The position numbers and the translations under genes are program-made. The notes beneath the pieces are model-generated. The model was given only the letters and a program-made list of their open reading frames with translations, was not told the origin of the DNA and ran no database searches. This document shows, piece after piece, positions 51,325-60,435 of a stretch of DNA of 64,000 bases. Location: the NCBI GenBank assembly GCA_965249925.1, contig OZ252260.1, forward strand, positions 124,001 to 188,000, in the 5' to 3' direction. Within the stretch, counting starts at the first letter, position 1. Each line of letters starts with the position of its first letter. This DNA is from Hoeflea_A sp965249925 (lineage in GTDB: Bacteria > Pseudomonadota > Alphaproteobacteria > Rhizobiales > Rhizobiaceae).

Positions 51325-51522
51325 ACCCATCGTTCGGAAGACCCGGCATCCTGTCTGGCCAATATCCCCATTCGTGTTTCGCCGCCCGGCGCTTGGTTAC
51401 CATATCCTTAAAATTGGTAGCAGGCTCCCTTTACCGCCTGTGGCCAGCCATGCTTAATGCAGGCTCTGGCGGGCAGCGCGGCCTGGTATTGCGCCGCAGG
51501 GGAAGGGAAGCAGGACACCGGT

Positions 51523-54192
51523 GTGATCGAATTCGTACTTATTTTCGCGTTGGGATTTCTTGCGGCCGCCTTGATCGGCATGCTGATCACGCCAGCCATC
51601 TATAGCCGTATCGTCCGCCTGACCGAAAAACGGATTCAGGCAACGGTTCCGTTGAGTGCTGCGGAGATCAAAGGCAAATCGGATCTTTTGCGCGCCCGTC
51701 ATGCCAGTGAAACCGCAAAAATGGCTTCACAACTGCAGGAAGAGAAAAGCGAGCTGACTGCCAACAAGCTAGCCAACAGCAAGTTGCGCGATGACCTTGC
51801 CGTTCTGTCCGGCGAAAAGAGCGATGCCGATCGTAAAATCGACGAGCTTATGACGCATTCGGCCGAATTGCGTTCCGAGACCCGAAAACAGCAGCAGCTG
51901 ATCGAGAAGCTCTCAGGAAACCTCTCCGATTTCGAAAGCATGAAGAAGGCCGACACTGATGAGATCATCCGGCTGAACAACGACCTCATGGATATTTCGA
52001 CCGAAGTCGAAAGCATGAAGATCGACCTGGCCACCAGCAGCACGGAACTTGTCAGTCATCGCGCCGAAATCGAAACCCTGCAGCAGGAAAAGGCGGATTT
52101 GCATTCCGATCTCGAGACCGTGACCGGCACGGCGCGGGATTTGGAACACCAATACACACGCGAGCAGAAACAACACAACGACGCGCGCATCGATCTCGCG
52201 GCCAGTCAGTCGTCCCTGGCCGACGCCGAGTTGAAAATCGAGGCGCTGGAAACCGTTCGCAAGGAACTGCAGGACGAAAACAGTCGGGAGCAGGAACGCC
52301 ACAACGAAACGCGTATCGAGCTGGCCAGGGTGCAATCGTCTCTCAACGACGCCCAACTGAAGCTCGGCGAGGCCGATGATCAGATCGACGCGCTCGAAAC
52401 GGTACGCCAGGAATTGCAGGACGAAATCCGCGACGTCATGCACTCGGCTCAGACTCTGAACCAGGAACGGGAATTAGAGGAGGAAAACCACGCCAGCACG
52501 CGCATCGAATTGGCCGCGGCGCAATCATCGCTCGCCGACGTCGAAATGAATCTCGACCATGCCAATGAACGAATCGAAGCACTGGAGACGGTACGCGAGG
52601 AACAGCAACGGGAAATCCTGACTCTCGCCGAGACGGCCGAAAGGCTCCAGGCCGAATACGGCCGCGAGCAGGCGCAACACGAAAAGACCAGCGTCCGGCT
52701 GGCCGATGTCGAGATGAATCTCGGTCACGCCAATGAGAGGGTGGAAGCATTGGAGTCGGTTCGGCAGGAATTGCAGGATGAAATCAAGACAATGGCCGAA
52801 ACGATGGAAGACATTCGGCAGAAATACGGTCTTGAGCAGCAGCGCCACGAAAACACGCGTTCCGAGCTGACGGCCACAAGGGAGTCGCTCGGCAATCTCG
52901 AGGCCGATCTGACCCGGTCCAATGAAAAAGTCGAGACGCTCAACAGCGTCCGCCAGGAATTGCAGGCCGAAATAGGAACGCTTTCTGAGGCGCTGGAGCG
53001 GCGGCGCCAGGAACATATGCGCGAACAGGAAGACCACGGCAAAACACGTGATAACCTGACCCGGGCACAGTCAGAATTGCTGGAGCAGCGCGGAATGCTC
53101 CACGACGCCAGCCAACATGCCGAGCAGCAGAAGCTGCAACTGCGCGACATTGCGGAAGGCGACCGGCGGGGACGCGAGGCATTGGATCAGGCCGAGCGCC
53201 GCATCGCGGCCTTGACCGAAAAGCTGGAGAGCGCCCGGGAAGCCTATGAAAAGAGCAAAGCCTCGGTGAGCGATATGAAGGCGACAATCGCGCAGTTGAA
53301 GCACGAAGAGGAGGCCTTGCGCGCGGAAGCAGCGAAAACCGCGCACCATGCGGAAGAACTGACGCGTCGCCTGTCACAGGCCGATTTCAACAGCCGCGAG
53401 CGCGATTCCGAACTTGAGGAAATCCGAGCGGCGCTTGCGGCTCGAAACCGGGAATTGCAGGAAAGCCGCGAAGCTGCCGCCACATTGGAAGTGCAACTGC
53501 GCGAGAAACAGGGACAGGTTGAGGATCTGGACGAGCGGTTGGCGGACTCGGAGAAACTGCTACAGGCGCGAGAGAGGGAACTCGCCGAATCCGGCGCCAA
53601 TGCGGAGAAATACCGTCACGCCCTGCAACGCGTCGAGGTGGACACCAACCACTTCAAGGACGCGCGCCGGTCCGCCGAGGAACAGAGCGGCCGGCTGGAA
53701 TCGCAGATCGATTCGCTGAAGTCTGCCTTGCAGAAAAGCAAAGCGATGTCCGGAGAGTTCCGCCAGCAACTGAACAGGATGCGTCTCGAGGTCAGCCAGC
53801 TTAATCGCCGACGGCAGCCCGGTCAGGAACCATCCGCGTCCGACGCGTCGGAGGAAGCGGCGTCCTCAGGAGGGGAACGGTCGCCAAACGGACGCGATGC
53901 AATCGGTCGCGCCATTCGGTCGGACGCGCAGCTGAGAGATCGGGTGAACGAGTTGCGGGAGCGCCAGCGCGCTCTGCTCGACAATCTGAGAGCTGCCAGG
54001 GACACCACCGGGGACGAAGCTCTGCGCGAGGAAATTACCGATATCGCCGCCATGGTGGTTGGCGTGTCCGGCACCCGCGGAGGTGAATCCTCACCGCTGC
54101 TGTCGATGATCGCTGACAAGGACAAGTCCAAATCCCGTGAGTCCGGACGCCGCAGCCTGGCGGACCGCGCCCGTTCCGAATTGGACCGCTGA
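51523..54192 (+). CDS. Large membrane-anchored coiled-coil protein with internal repeats
   Basis: Protein of 889 residues from the GTG at 51523 (AGGA upstream; the frame is open to 51457). One N-terminal helix (IEFVLIFALGFLAAALIGMLITPAI) is followed by the short conserved-looking RIVRLTEKRIQATVPLSAAEIKGKSDLLRARHA and then about 700 residues of nearly unbroken heptads. Residues 221-507 consist of five tandem repeats (see 52183-53043). The C-terminal 100 residues are polar and basic with a shorter helical region. Shorter relatives with this N-terminus seem common in Rhizobiales. The role is unknown; a structural part in envelope or division is possible. Confidence 0.85.
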   Translation: MIEFVLIFALGFLAAALIGMLITPAIYSRIVRLTEKRIQATVPLSAAEIKGKSDLLRARHASETAKMASQLQEEKSELTANKLANSKLRDDLAVLSGEKSDADRKIDELMTHSAELRSETRKQQQLIEKLSGNLSDFESMKKADTDEIIRLNNDLMDISTEVESMKIDLATSSTELVSHRAEIETLQQEKADLHSDLETVTGTARDLEHQYTREQKQHNDARIDLAASQSSLADAELKIEALETVRKELQDENSREQERHNETRIELARVQSSLNDAQLKLGEADDQIDALETVRQELQDEIRDVMHSAQTLNQERELEEENHASTRIELAAAQSSLADVEMNLDHANERIEALETVREEQQREILTLAETAERLQAEYGREQAQHEKTSVRLADVEMNLGHANERVEALESVRQELQDEIKTMAETMEDIRQKYGLEQQRHENTRSELTATRESLGNLEADLTRSNEKVETLNSVRQELQAEIGTLSEALERRRQEHMREQEDHGKTRDNLTRAQSELLEQRGMLHDASQHAEQQKLQLRDIAEGDRRGREALDQAERRIAALTEKLESAREAYEKSKASVSDMKATIAQLKHEEEALRAEAAKTAHHAEELTRRLSQADFNSRERDSELEEIRAALAARNRELQESREAAATLEVQLREKQGQVEDLDERLADSEKLLQARERELAESGANAEKYRHALQRVEVDTNHFKDARRSAEEQSGRLESQIDSLKSALQKSKAMSGEFRQQLNRMRLEVSQLNRRRQPGQEPSASDASEEAASSGGERSPNGRDAIGRAIRSDAQLRDRVNELRERQRALLDNLRAARDTTGDEALREEITDIAAMVVGVSGTRGGESSPLLSMIADKDKSKSRESGRRSLADRARSELDR
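52183..53043 (+). repeat. Tandem coiled-coil repeats of 42-63 residues in the large membrane protein
   Basis: Five units begin at nucleotides 52183, 52309, 52498, 52687 and 52855. Their lengths are 42, 63, 63, 56 and 63 residues, all multiples of seven. Full units follow the pattern TRIELA..QSSLADAE..L..ANERIEALETVRQELQDEI..., ending in .REQ..H... . The shorter units lack blocks of whole heptads. This keeps the coiled-coil register through each duplication or deletion. Confidence 0.85.
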
Positions 54193-54243
54193 TCCGGCCG
54201 CTGTACGCGCGAACGATGACACTGTCTCGTTTTCGGCATCCAG

Positions 54244-55059
54244 CTACGGACGTAGGCCGAACCGCAACCGCGTCAGGGTTGATGAGTCCCACAACAGCAC
54301 GACGGTGACCGCTGCCGCGAGGGTCAGGACGCATGGCACAACCGAACCCAACGGAACGGTACTCTTGATATCCGGGGAAACCATCAAGGCCGCGTTGTCG
54401 GCAGCATGGTACAAAATGGCCGCGAACACGCTTTTTCCGGTGTTGTTGAATATCCAGACCAGCAAAATACGGGCCCCGATCAGGGTGAGCAATTGAGCAC
54501 CAAGGGCAATCGGATGCGGGAACAGGAAGACAAAGAACGGAAGATGCCACACAGCCCAGATCACACCCAGTATCAGTGCCGCCCGAAGCGCCCCATGGTG
54601 GGTCTGAAGAGGCTCGGCCGCATAACCCATCCAGCCGAGTTCTTCGCCTGCCGCCAGCACGAAGACGAATGCGAAAACCGCGGGTAATGCCAGGATTGAG
54701 ACCATGGCGGATTGGATCGGCGCGTCCAGAAATTCCATCCATCCAACCGACAAAGCGAAGATCAGCGGTCCCAGCAGGATAGCGGCAAGATACCATCGTG
54801 TCCGCGCAATCCGTCGGAAGTCGAAAACCCTGTGCAGCAGCATCTTGAAACCGCGACGACCATGATTCCTCAGGGTCAGCAATGACGCCGCCATCAGCGG
54901 CGTGAAGGTGAGAAATGCGATGTAAAACGCACCCGTTTCCGGCGACCCGAGCACCTCGCGGAACGCCAGCGCGTTGAGCAGGTACAACGGCGCCGACAGC
55001 AGGAATGTCAGCGCGAAAAACGCAGCGGGCGAACTGGTCCAGTGTTGTAAACTGCGCAT
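54244..55059 (-). CDS. CPBP-family intramembrane glutamic protease (CAAX-protease-like)
   Basis: Membrane protein of 271 residues with about eight helices. The family's active site is visible: AAGEELGWMGYAAEPLQ (EExxxR/G-type motif with the catalytic glutamates) and GVIWAVWHLPFF (conserved histidine), with a further helix AAILYHAADNAALM carrying a histidine. Known relatives process prenylated proteins or bacteriocin-type peptides, or act in membrane-protein quality control. No partner peptide is visible nearby. Encoded on the minus strand next to the broken Lnt-like gene. Confidence 0.9.
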   Translation of the reverse strand: MRSLQHWTSSPAAFFALTFLLSAPLYLLNALAFREVLGSPETGAFYIAFLTFTPLMAASLLTLRNHGRRGFKMLLHRVFDFRRIARTRWYLAAILLGPLIFALSVGWMEFLDAPIQSAMVSILALPAVFAFVFVLAAGEELGWMGYAAEPLQTHHGALRAALILGVIWAVWHLPFFVFLFPHPIALGAQLLTLIGARILLVWIFNNTGKSVFAAILYHAADNAALMVSPDIKSTVPLGSVVPCVLTLAAAVTVVLLWDSSTLTRLRFGLRP

Positions 55060-55233
55060 ACCGTCCCCTGACCGAGTCTGGGAGCCAAAAAGTCAGACCA
55101 GCCTTGCACCTGACCTGACCGACTTCGCACCGAGTTCCGGCTCGTATATGTCGTCGCACCGCCTTTCGGCGCGAGAGCCGTCCAACGGCCGCGTCAGTAA
55201 CGCGTGTCTGTCGCCCGGCTGGCGTTGTTCAGA

Positions 55234-56769
55234 TCAAGTGGCATCGTGCGTATGCCTATGCCCTCGAAGGATCGCGACACAGATCAGAGCGGTCAGAAGC
55301 CCGACATTCAGCCAGCCGAACCAGTCTCCCCAGCGCGCGTAGAGCGTCGCGACACCGCGCGTCGGCACATCGACGAACATGATGCCTGAACCTCCGTCGG
55401 CGCTGTCCATCTGCGTGAGAATACGGCCCATGGGATCGGCCGCGAAGGAAACGCCGTTATAGGTGGGGCGGATCATGGCGAAGCCATTCTCGATCGCCCT
55501 GGCGCCATCGGAGGGACTGGTGCTTCTTGGAAAATCATAAGAAGGGGTCAGCATGATATCCGCCCCGGCCCGTCCGGCTTGGCGGGCGAAAGCGGGAAAC
55601 GCCATATCCCGGCATATCGACAGTGCGATGCGTCAGTACGGCGTATTGACGGTCTGAATCACCTCAGCGCCCTTGTTGAAGACGAGGGTTTCACCAGCAG
55701 GACCGAACCCCCATAGATAGCGTTTGCTGTAATCAGCACGGATCTCTCCCTGATCGTCGATCAGCAGGTGAACATTGTTGCCCTTGTCGTCATCGCTGGT
55801 CGCGTACCAGGAATATGTGATCGACAGCCACACGGCATTCTCTTCGGCGATGCGCCGGTAATCCGCTCGAACCTTCTCGATTCCCGGTTCCATGGCGGTC
55901 AATAGATGTTCCTGAAAAGCCACGATCCGGGCTCCGCCTGCGACGGATTCCGAGGTCAGCCGCACGATCCGTTCGAGTGTTTCTTCGTAGGGCAGAATCC
56001 GCTTCTCGGAGAAAAAAGGTTCCATGGAGACGGCGATCCCGTCCTCGGGCAACGCAACGACCGCCGCGACACGTACCGTATCGGGCGTCTCGCTGGTCGC
56101 CATGCGGTATGCCCCGAACCCGTAGAGCCCGGTAACGATCGCCGCAAACAGCGCGGTGGCAGAACTTACCGTCCTGACCCCGAATCCTTGGCTCCAGACG
56201 TAATTGACCAATGCCGCCGGCAGCGACCAGAGGAAGATGAACCCCCAAAGGCCGGTCAAACTGTAAAGCTGTTTCAGTTCTGCCGAGCCGAAGGCAAAGA
56301 TGGTTTTTGCCGAGGTACCGTCGAAGGGACCCTCGAGCGAGGACAAGAAAAACATGGCCGTGACAGCGGCAGGAAACGCCAAAAGCGACCAAAGCGACGG
56401 GCCGAACCGCTCAAACAGCGCCCGATCGATGACGTACGGTATCGCATAAAGCAGTGCCAGCAGCGTGCTGCGTCCGATGTTGAAGGCCAAGCCTGTTATT
56501 GGGTCGGCGAAATCAAAAAGGCCCCAGAGCGCTACGTTCAACGACAGGATGAAACCAAGGGTCGTCAGCCCAATCGCCCGCCATAGCGACAGAATCCGCG
56601 AAAACCGAAGAATAAAAATCGGTGCAATGACGATCATTGCCTGAATGGTCGGCACGAGTTCGCTGCGGCGGGTGAAGATGAACAGTCCGAATCCGAAGAG
56701 GAAAAGAACCGATGCTCCGATCCGGCCAGGAGCTCGATCCGCGCCCAAATGTGCCACCGCACGCTCCAT
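55234..56769 (-). pseudogene. Apolipoprotein N-acyltransferase-like gene with one in-frame TGA
   Basis: 512 codons code for several N-terminal helices and a CN-hydrolase domain, the Lnt layout. The triad is visible: Glu in VAFQEHLL, Lys in ADYSKRYLWGFG and Cys in ALSICRDMAFP. A TGA at 55635-55633 interrupts the frame between NTPY and RIALSIC, at a place where relatives have glycine (GGA to TGA would explain it). The stop removes the catalytic cysteine and the last 133 codons, which otherwise stay open and well conserved. It is either a recent pseudogene, a sequencing error, or read through. Probably a paralogue, since Lnt itself is usually essential. Confidence 0.8.
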
Positions 56770-57003
56770 TGGATCGCTTGAAATCAGGAGTAGTGCCGCT
56801 TGGCAGTATAGGGCTGGTTCTGTTGAGCGCGTTGATGGAAGTCAAACTGACAGGAAACGAACTGCACTCGGTCACAACACTGTGGCTTCGGGGCTAAAAG
56901 CTGGCTTGCAGGCATTCTGTGCGTCAGCAACGGGACGAAATGGACCTGGTTTTGTGCCGTGGTTCTCACGCCTGCGGCGAACCATTGTAGGGTCCATGCC
57001 ATA

Positions 57004-57975
57004 CTAAGGGATGTCGATGACCACTATTCCAGTCTTCTGCCCCTTCTCTACATAGTGGAACGCCTCGACGATATTCTCCAGGTGATAACTGCGGTCAAAA
57101 ACACCCCGAAACCGCCCTTCAGCCATCAGGTCGGCAAGCTTCCGGACAAAACCCGGTGCATCCTTCGGGAACGGTAGCCGCGCTCTGCGGCTCCCGGTTA
57201 TCCGGAACCAAGCCTCGAGAAACAGGTTTGAGCCACCGGGGCCGAGGTCGGTTGCGGTAAACACCGCGTCTTTCTTCAGAAGAGGCCGGCATGCAAACCA
57301 CGAGGTTTTTCCCACGGCGTCAAAAACAAGATCGAAGGTTTCTCCGATCGCCGTGAAATCGGTCTCTTCGTAGTTCACCACCCGATCCGCACCGAGGCGT
57401 TCGGCGAGCTCTAAATGCCTGCGTCCAACGACTGCCGTCACCTCGGCTCTCTGGGCTTTTGCCAGTTGAACGGCGGCGGTACCGATGGCACCGGATGCGC
57501 CATATATCAAACACTTCTGGCCCTCTCGCAGCAGACCCGTGGTGGAATCGGCATACCAGGCACCCTCCCCGACCACCGTCTCCTTGAACGCAAGATCTGC
57601 CGGAATGCGGGCAACGGCCCCTCCAGCCGGAATACACAGGTACTCGGCATGTGCGCCAAACCTGTCCGGTGACAGGCCAAACACACGATCACCGAGCTGG
57701 AAGGTGGTCACGCCCTCGCCTACCGCATCGACTTCGCCCGAAAAGTCCATTCCGAGCGTACGCATTTTCGGGCGGATCAGCCCCGTCATCGCCCTGGCGA
57801 AGAATGGATGGGCCTTGAGGATGGCAGTGTCGGTGCGGCCAACCGTCGTTGCGTGAACCCGCACCCGGATTTCTCCTGCTGCCGGATCCGGGATTGGCAC
57901 TTCGCTAAGCGAAAGCCTCTCGGGCGGACCGTATCGATCGAACACGACGGCTTTCATCGATAATACGTCTTTCAT
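57004..57975 (-). CDS. NAD(P)-dependent medium-chain dehydrogenase/quinone reductase-like protein
   Basis: Zinc-free MDR enzyme of 323 residues. It begins with MKAVVFDRYGPPERLSLSEVPIPDPAAGEIRVRVHATTVGRTD, and has GMDFSGEVDAVGEGV, the nucleotide motif IYGASGAIGTAAVQLAKA (AxxGxxG) and DLVFDAVGKTS. The cysteine and histidine zinc ligands are missing, as in quinone oxidoreductases. Starts at 57975 or 57957 are both possible. It lies next to the methyltransferase gene on the same strand, but with an 18-bp gap that does not prove an operon. Confidence 0.9.
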   Translation of the reverse strand: MKDVLSMKAVVFDRYGPPERLSLSEVPIPDPAAGEIRVRVHATTVGRTDTAILKAHPFFARAMTGLIRPKMRTLGMDFSGEVDAVGEGVTTFQLGDRVFGLSPDRFGAHAEYLCIPAGGAVARIPADLAFKETVVGEGAWYADSTTGLLREGQKCLIYGASGAIGTAAVQLAKAQRAEVTAVVGRRHLELAERLGADRVVNYEETDFTAIGETFDLVFDAVGKTSWFACRPLLKKDAVFTATDLGPGGSNLFLEAWFRITGSRRARLPFPKDAPGFVRKLADLMAEGRFRGVFDRSYHLENIVEAFHYVEKGQKTGIVVIDIP

Positions 57976-57993
57976 TTCGGCAACATGGTCTGC

Positions 57994-58818
57994 TTAAATC
58001 CGCCCCATGGCGCTGGCCACGCAGTACAGTGCAATTCCGGCAGCCATGCCGACGTTCAGACTGTCTACCGTTCGTACCTGCGGGACCCGCACGGTCCGCA
58101 GCCGCTTCAACAACGATTCCGGCAGCCCTTCGCCTTCCGCGCCGACCACCAGGGCGGTGCGGCGGCCCGGGCGATAAGCGCCGACGGGCGTCGCGCCGGC
58201 CGGCGATAGCGCCAGAATGTCGAACCCCGAGGCAGTCAGGCCATCCAGGATATCGTCAATAGCGGCACCGCGCGTGTAGGGCATGGTCAATGCGGTGCCC
58301 ACCGAAACCCGTATCGACTTTCTATACAGCGGATCGCAGCAATGGCCGTCCAGGCACAGAAAATCAGTCCCGAAAGCCGCCGCATTACGGAACAGCCCAC
58401 CCAGATTGTCGTGGTTCGATATACCGGCGCACACCAGCACCAGCGCCCTATCGTCCAGTCCGTCGATCAAGGTATCGAGGGTGGCCGGGTGGCTGGCGCG
58501 ACCGACGGCGAGAACGCCCCGGTGCATGGGAAAGCCCGCTATCCGGTCGATCACCGGCCGATCGCAGACCAGGATCGGGATTTGCGGATCGAACCGCTCG
58601 AGGACGTCGCTTATGCCGGCAAGCCGGCTGTCGAGCACCAGCACCTTGTCGGCCACAAAGCGTTCCGATTTGGCAAGCATGGTCAACACCACCCGCCCCT
58701 CGGCGATGAACATGCCACGCCGCCCCACCAGATCGCGCTCTCGTATTTCGCAAAAATCCGCGACGCGCGGATCGTCGGCGTCGGTAATACGGATCAGGCG
58801 CTCTTGCGGCAAAGCCAT
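57994..58818 (-). CDS. TrmH/SpoU-family RNA methyltransferase
   Basis: SAM-dependent RNA 2'-O-methyltransferase of 274 residues. The N-terminal part is a substrate-binding domain (RDLVGRRGMFIAEGRVVLTML). The SPOUT domain has the knot motifs LVCAGISNHDNLGGLFRNAAAFGTDFLCLD (motif 1, N and R), LVVGAEGEGLPESLLKRL (motif 2) and VRVPQVRTVDSLNVGMAAGIALY (motif 3). All motifs look intact. It starts 3 bp after the stop of the small membrane protein gene, so the two form an operon. The target RNA is unknown. Confidence 0.92.
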   Translation of the reverse strand: MALPQERLIRITDADDPRVADFCEIRERDLVGRRGMFIAEGRVVLTMLAKSERFVADKVLVLDSRLAGISDVLERFDPQIPILVCDRPVIDRIAGFPMHRGVLAVGRASHPATLDTLIDGLDDRALVLVCAGISNHDNLGGLFRNAAAFGTDFLCLDGHCCDPLYRKSIRVSVGTALTMPYTRGAAIDDILDGLTASGFDILALSPAGATPVGAYRPGRRTALVVGAEGEGLPESLLKRLRTVRVPQVRTVDSLNVGMAAGIALYCVASAMGRI

Positions 58819-58821
58819 GCG

Positions 58822-59196
58822 TTACCGCTGCACGTCGATCCTGGCAGCCAGGCGCCCGCTGTCCATATCGAAAACCAGAGCCTGTTGCCGACCGCCATTG
58901 TCGCGGCCAAAAAACAGAATGTTCGAACCGTCGAGGGAAACCGAATCCACGGAAAACCCGCTCGGCAGTTGCGCCGTCATTTCCAATGGACCGCCGTCGG
59001 ACACCGATCTCGCTTCGGCGACCTGGCTGCCGTCGCCGTCGATGATCTTGTAGACAACACCGCCAAGCACGGCCATAACACCGAGAAACATGACGCCGAT
59101 GGAGACGACGAGCAGTCGAACCATTTTGCGCCGCACTTTCTCCATTTCAGGATCAAGCGGCTTGTCTTCCTCTACGTCAGTCTCCACCTTGGACAT
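58822..59196 (-). CDS. Small single-helix membrane protein, conserved-looking
   Basis: Protein of 124 residues. A short acidic N-terminus (MSKVETDVEEDKPLDPEMEKVRRKM) precedes one helix (VRLLVVSIGVMFLGVMAVLGGVVYKII), and the rest (about 55-124) is a small extracytoplasmic domain that could be a beta-propeller-like strand set (GSNILFFGRDNGGRQQALVFDMDSGRLAARIDV). The start at 59196 lies 34 bp from the divergent rluD start. I do not recognise a named family. It is co-transcribed with the TrmH-type methyltransferase gene. Confidence 0.75.
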   Translation of the reverse strand: MSKVETDVEEDKPLDPEMEKVRRKMVRLLVVSIGVMFLGVMAVLGGVVYKIIDGDGSQVAEARSVSDGGPLEMTAQLPSGFSVDSVSLDGSNILFFGRDNGGRQQALVFDMDSGRLAARIDVQR

Positions 59197-59230
59197 GCTT
59201 ACCCCGTGTCTCGTCAGGCTTGAAGCGCCC

Positions 59231-60277
59231 ATGGATGAACCCTTTACCGAAGCCACCGCCGATAGGAAAGAGTTGACCGCCGAAAGCGATGCGGCGGGTC
59301 GTCTTGACGCGTGGCTGGCGGGCGCTCTGAACGGTGAGATTTCGCGTTCGCGGATCAAACATCTGATCCTGGAGGGCGATGTGTCGGTCAACGGGCAAAC
59401 GGTCCGTGAACCTCGGCACAGAATCGGACCCGGAGATCGCGTACACCTGACGTTGCCCGAACCGGTCGACGCCGCACCGACGCCGGAGAATCTGCCGCTT
59501 GCCGTCCTTTACGAAGACGACGACGTGATCGTGCTCGACAAACCGGCCGGGCTGGTGGTGCATCCGGGTGCCGGAAACCCGTCCGGAACCCTGGTCAACG
59601 CGCTGCTCTATCACTGCGGCGCGTCACTGTCGGGCATCGGCGGCGTGCGTCGGCCGGGAATCGTCCATCGATTGGACAAAGACACCAGCGGTGTGATGGT
59701 GGTCGCCAAGAACGACATCGCGCATCGCGCTCTTGCCGCACAGTTCGCCGACCACGGACGAACCGGGGCGTTGCGACGCACCTATCTTGCCCTCGTCTGG
59801 GGCGTGCCGGAACCGCGCACGGGCACCATCGATGCGCCCCTCGGACGGTCCACCTCGGATCGCACCAAGCGTCGGGTCAAACAGCCCGGTGCCACCGATG
59901 CGCGCTCCGCCGTGACCCATTACCGGGTGCGGACGGATTACCCGGCGAAGGATGGCAAACCCGTTGCATCGCTGGTGGAATGCCGCCTGGGAACCGGGCG
60001 CACGCATCAGATCCGCGTCCACATGGCCCATGCCGGTCATCCGCTTGTCGGCGACAGGGATTATGGATCGGCGTTTAAGACCAAGGCCAACCTCCTGCCG
60101 GCAACAGCCAGGGCCACTATGTCGGGCTTTCGGCGTCAGGCGCTGCACGCCTGCCTTCTGCAATTCGAGCACCCGCGCACCGGCCAGGTGATGCGATTCG
60201 AGGCGCCGTTGCCCGCTGACATGAAAGCCCTGTTAACCGCCCTCGAAGATCCCCGCCCAACCAACACAAGACACTGA
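59231..60277 (+). CDS. rluD: RluA-family 23S rRNA pseudouridine synthase (RluD-like)
   Basis: Isomerises uridine to pseudouridine in rRNA; RluD acts on helix 69 of 23S rRNA. The 348 residues comprise an N-terminal S4 domain (GRLDAWLAGALNGEISRSRIKHLILEGDVSVNGQTV) and the catalytic domain with VLDKPAGLVVHPG, catalytic Asp149 in GIVHRLDKDTSGVMVVAK and CRLGTGRTHQIRVHMAHAGHPLVGD. The ATG at 59231 was chosen; the frame is open farther upstream over the divergent gene. The neighbouring rpoH gene is its usual partner in Rhizobiales. Confidence 0.92.
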   Translation: MDEPFTEATADRKELTAESDAAGRLDAWLAGALNGEISRSRIKHLILEGDVSVNGQTVREPRHRIGPGDRVHLTLPEPVDAAPTPENLPLAVLYEDDDVIVLDKPAGLVVHPGAGNPSGTLVNALLYHCGASLSGIGGVRRPGIVHRLDKDTSGVMVVAKNDIAHRALAAQFADHGRTGALRRTYLALVWGVPEPRTGTIDAPLGRSTSDRTKRRVKQPGATDARSAVTHYRVRTDYPAKDGKPVASLVECRLGTGRTHQIRVHMAHAGHPLVGDRDYGSAFKTKANLLPATARATMSGFRRQALHACLLQFEHPRTGQVMRFEAPLPADMKALLTALEDPRPTNTRH

Positions 60278-60322
60278 TTTATTATAAAAATCAGATACAT
60301 GTGCTAGGCTGCGCAGAGCCGG

Positions 60323-60354
60323 CTTGATATTGCCTTTTTTGATACCTATGTGCC
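60323..60354 (+). promoter_or_regulatory. RpoH-type (sigma-32) promoter upstream of rpoH
   Basis: CTTG (60323-60326), 18 bases, then CCTATGTG (60345-60352) fit the alphaproteobacterial RpoH consensus CTTG-N17/18-CYTATNTNNG except for the last G. It lies 82-113 bp before the rpoH start, in the 158-bp gap after rluD, which also contains a 7-base AT-rich hairpin at 60274-60294 overlapping the rluD stop. It suggests positive self-regulation of rpoH under heat shock. Confidence 0.65.
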
Positions 60355-60435
60355 ATACAGGTGTGTCCGAGCTTTGTGAGGGCACAGTGGACTTGCCTTA
60401 AAAGGGAGTCCGAAAAACATAGAGGGGTGCTTTAA

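Noticed and set aside
55633..55635. TGA read as selenocysteine in the Lnt-like gene
   Set aside because: No SECIS-like hairpin was seen directly after the codon, and the family has glycine, not cysteine, at this place. A nonsense mutation or sequencing error is more likely.
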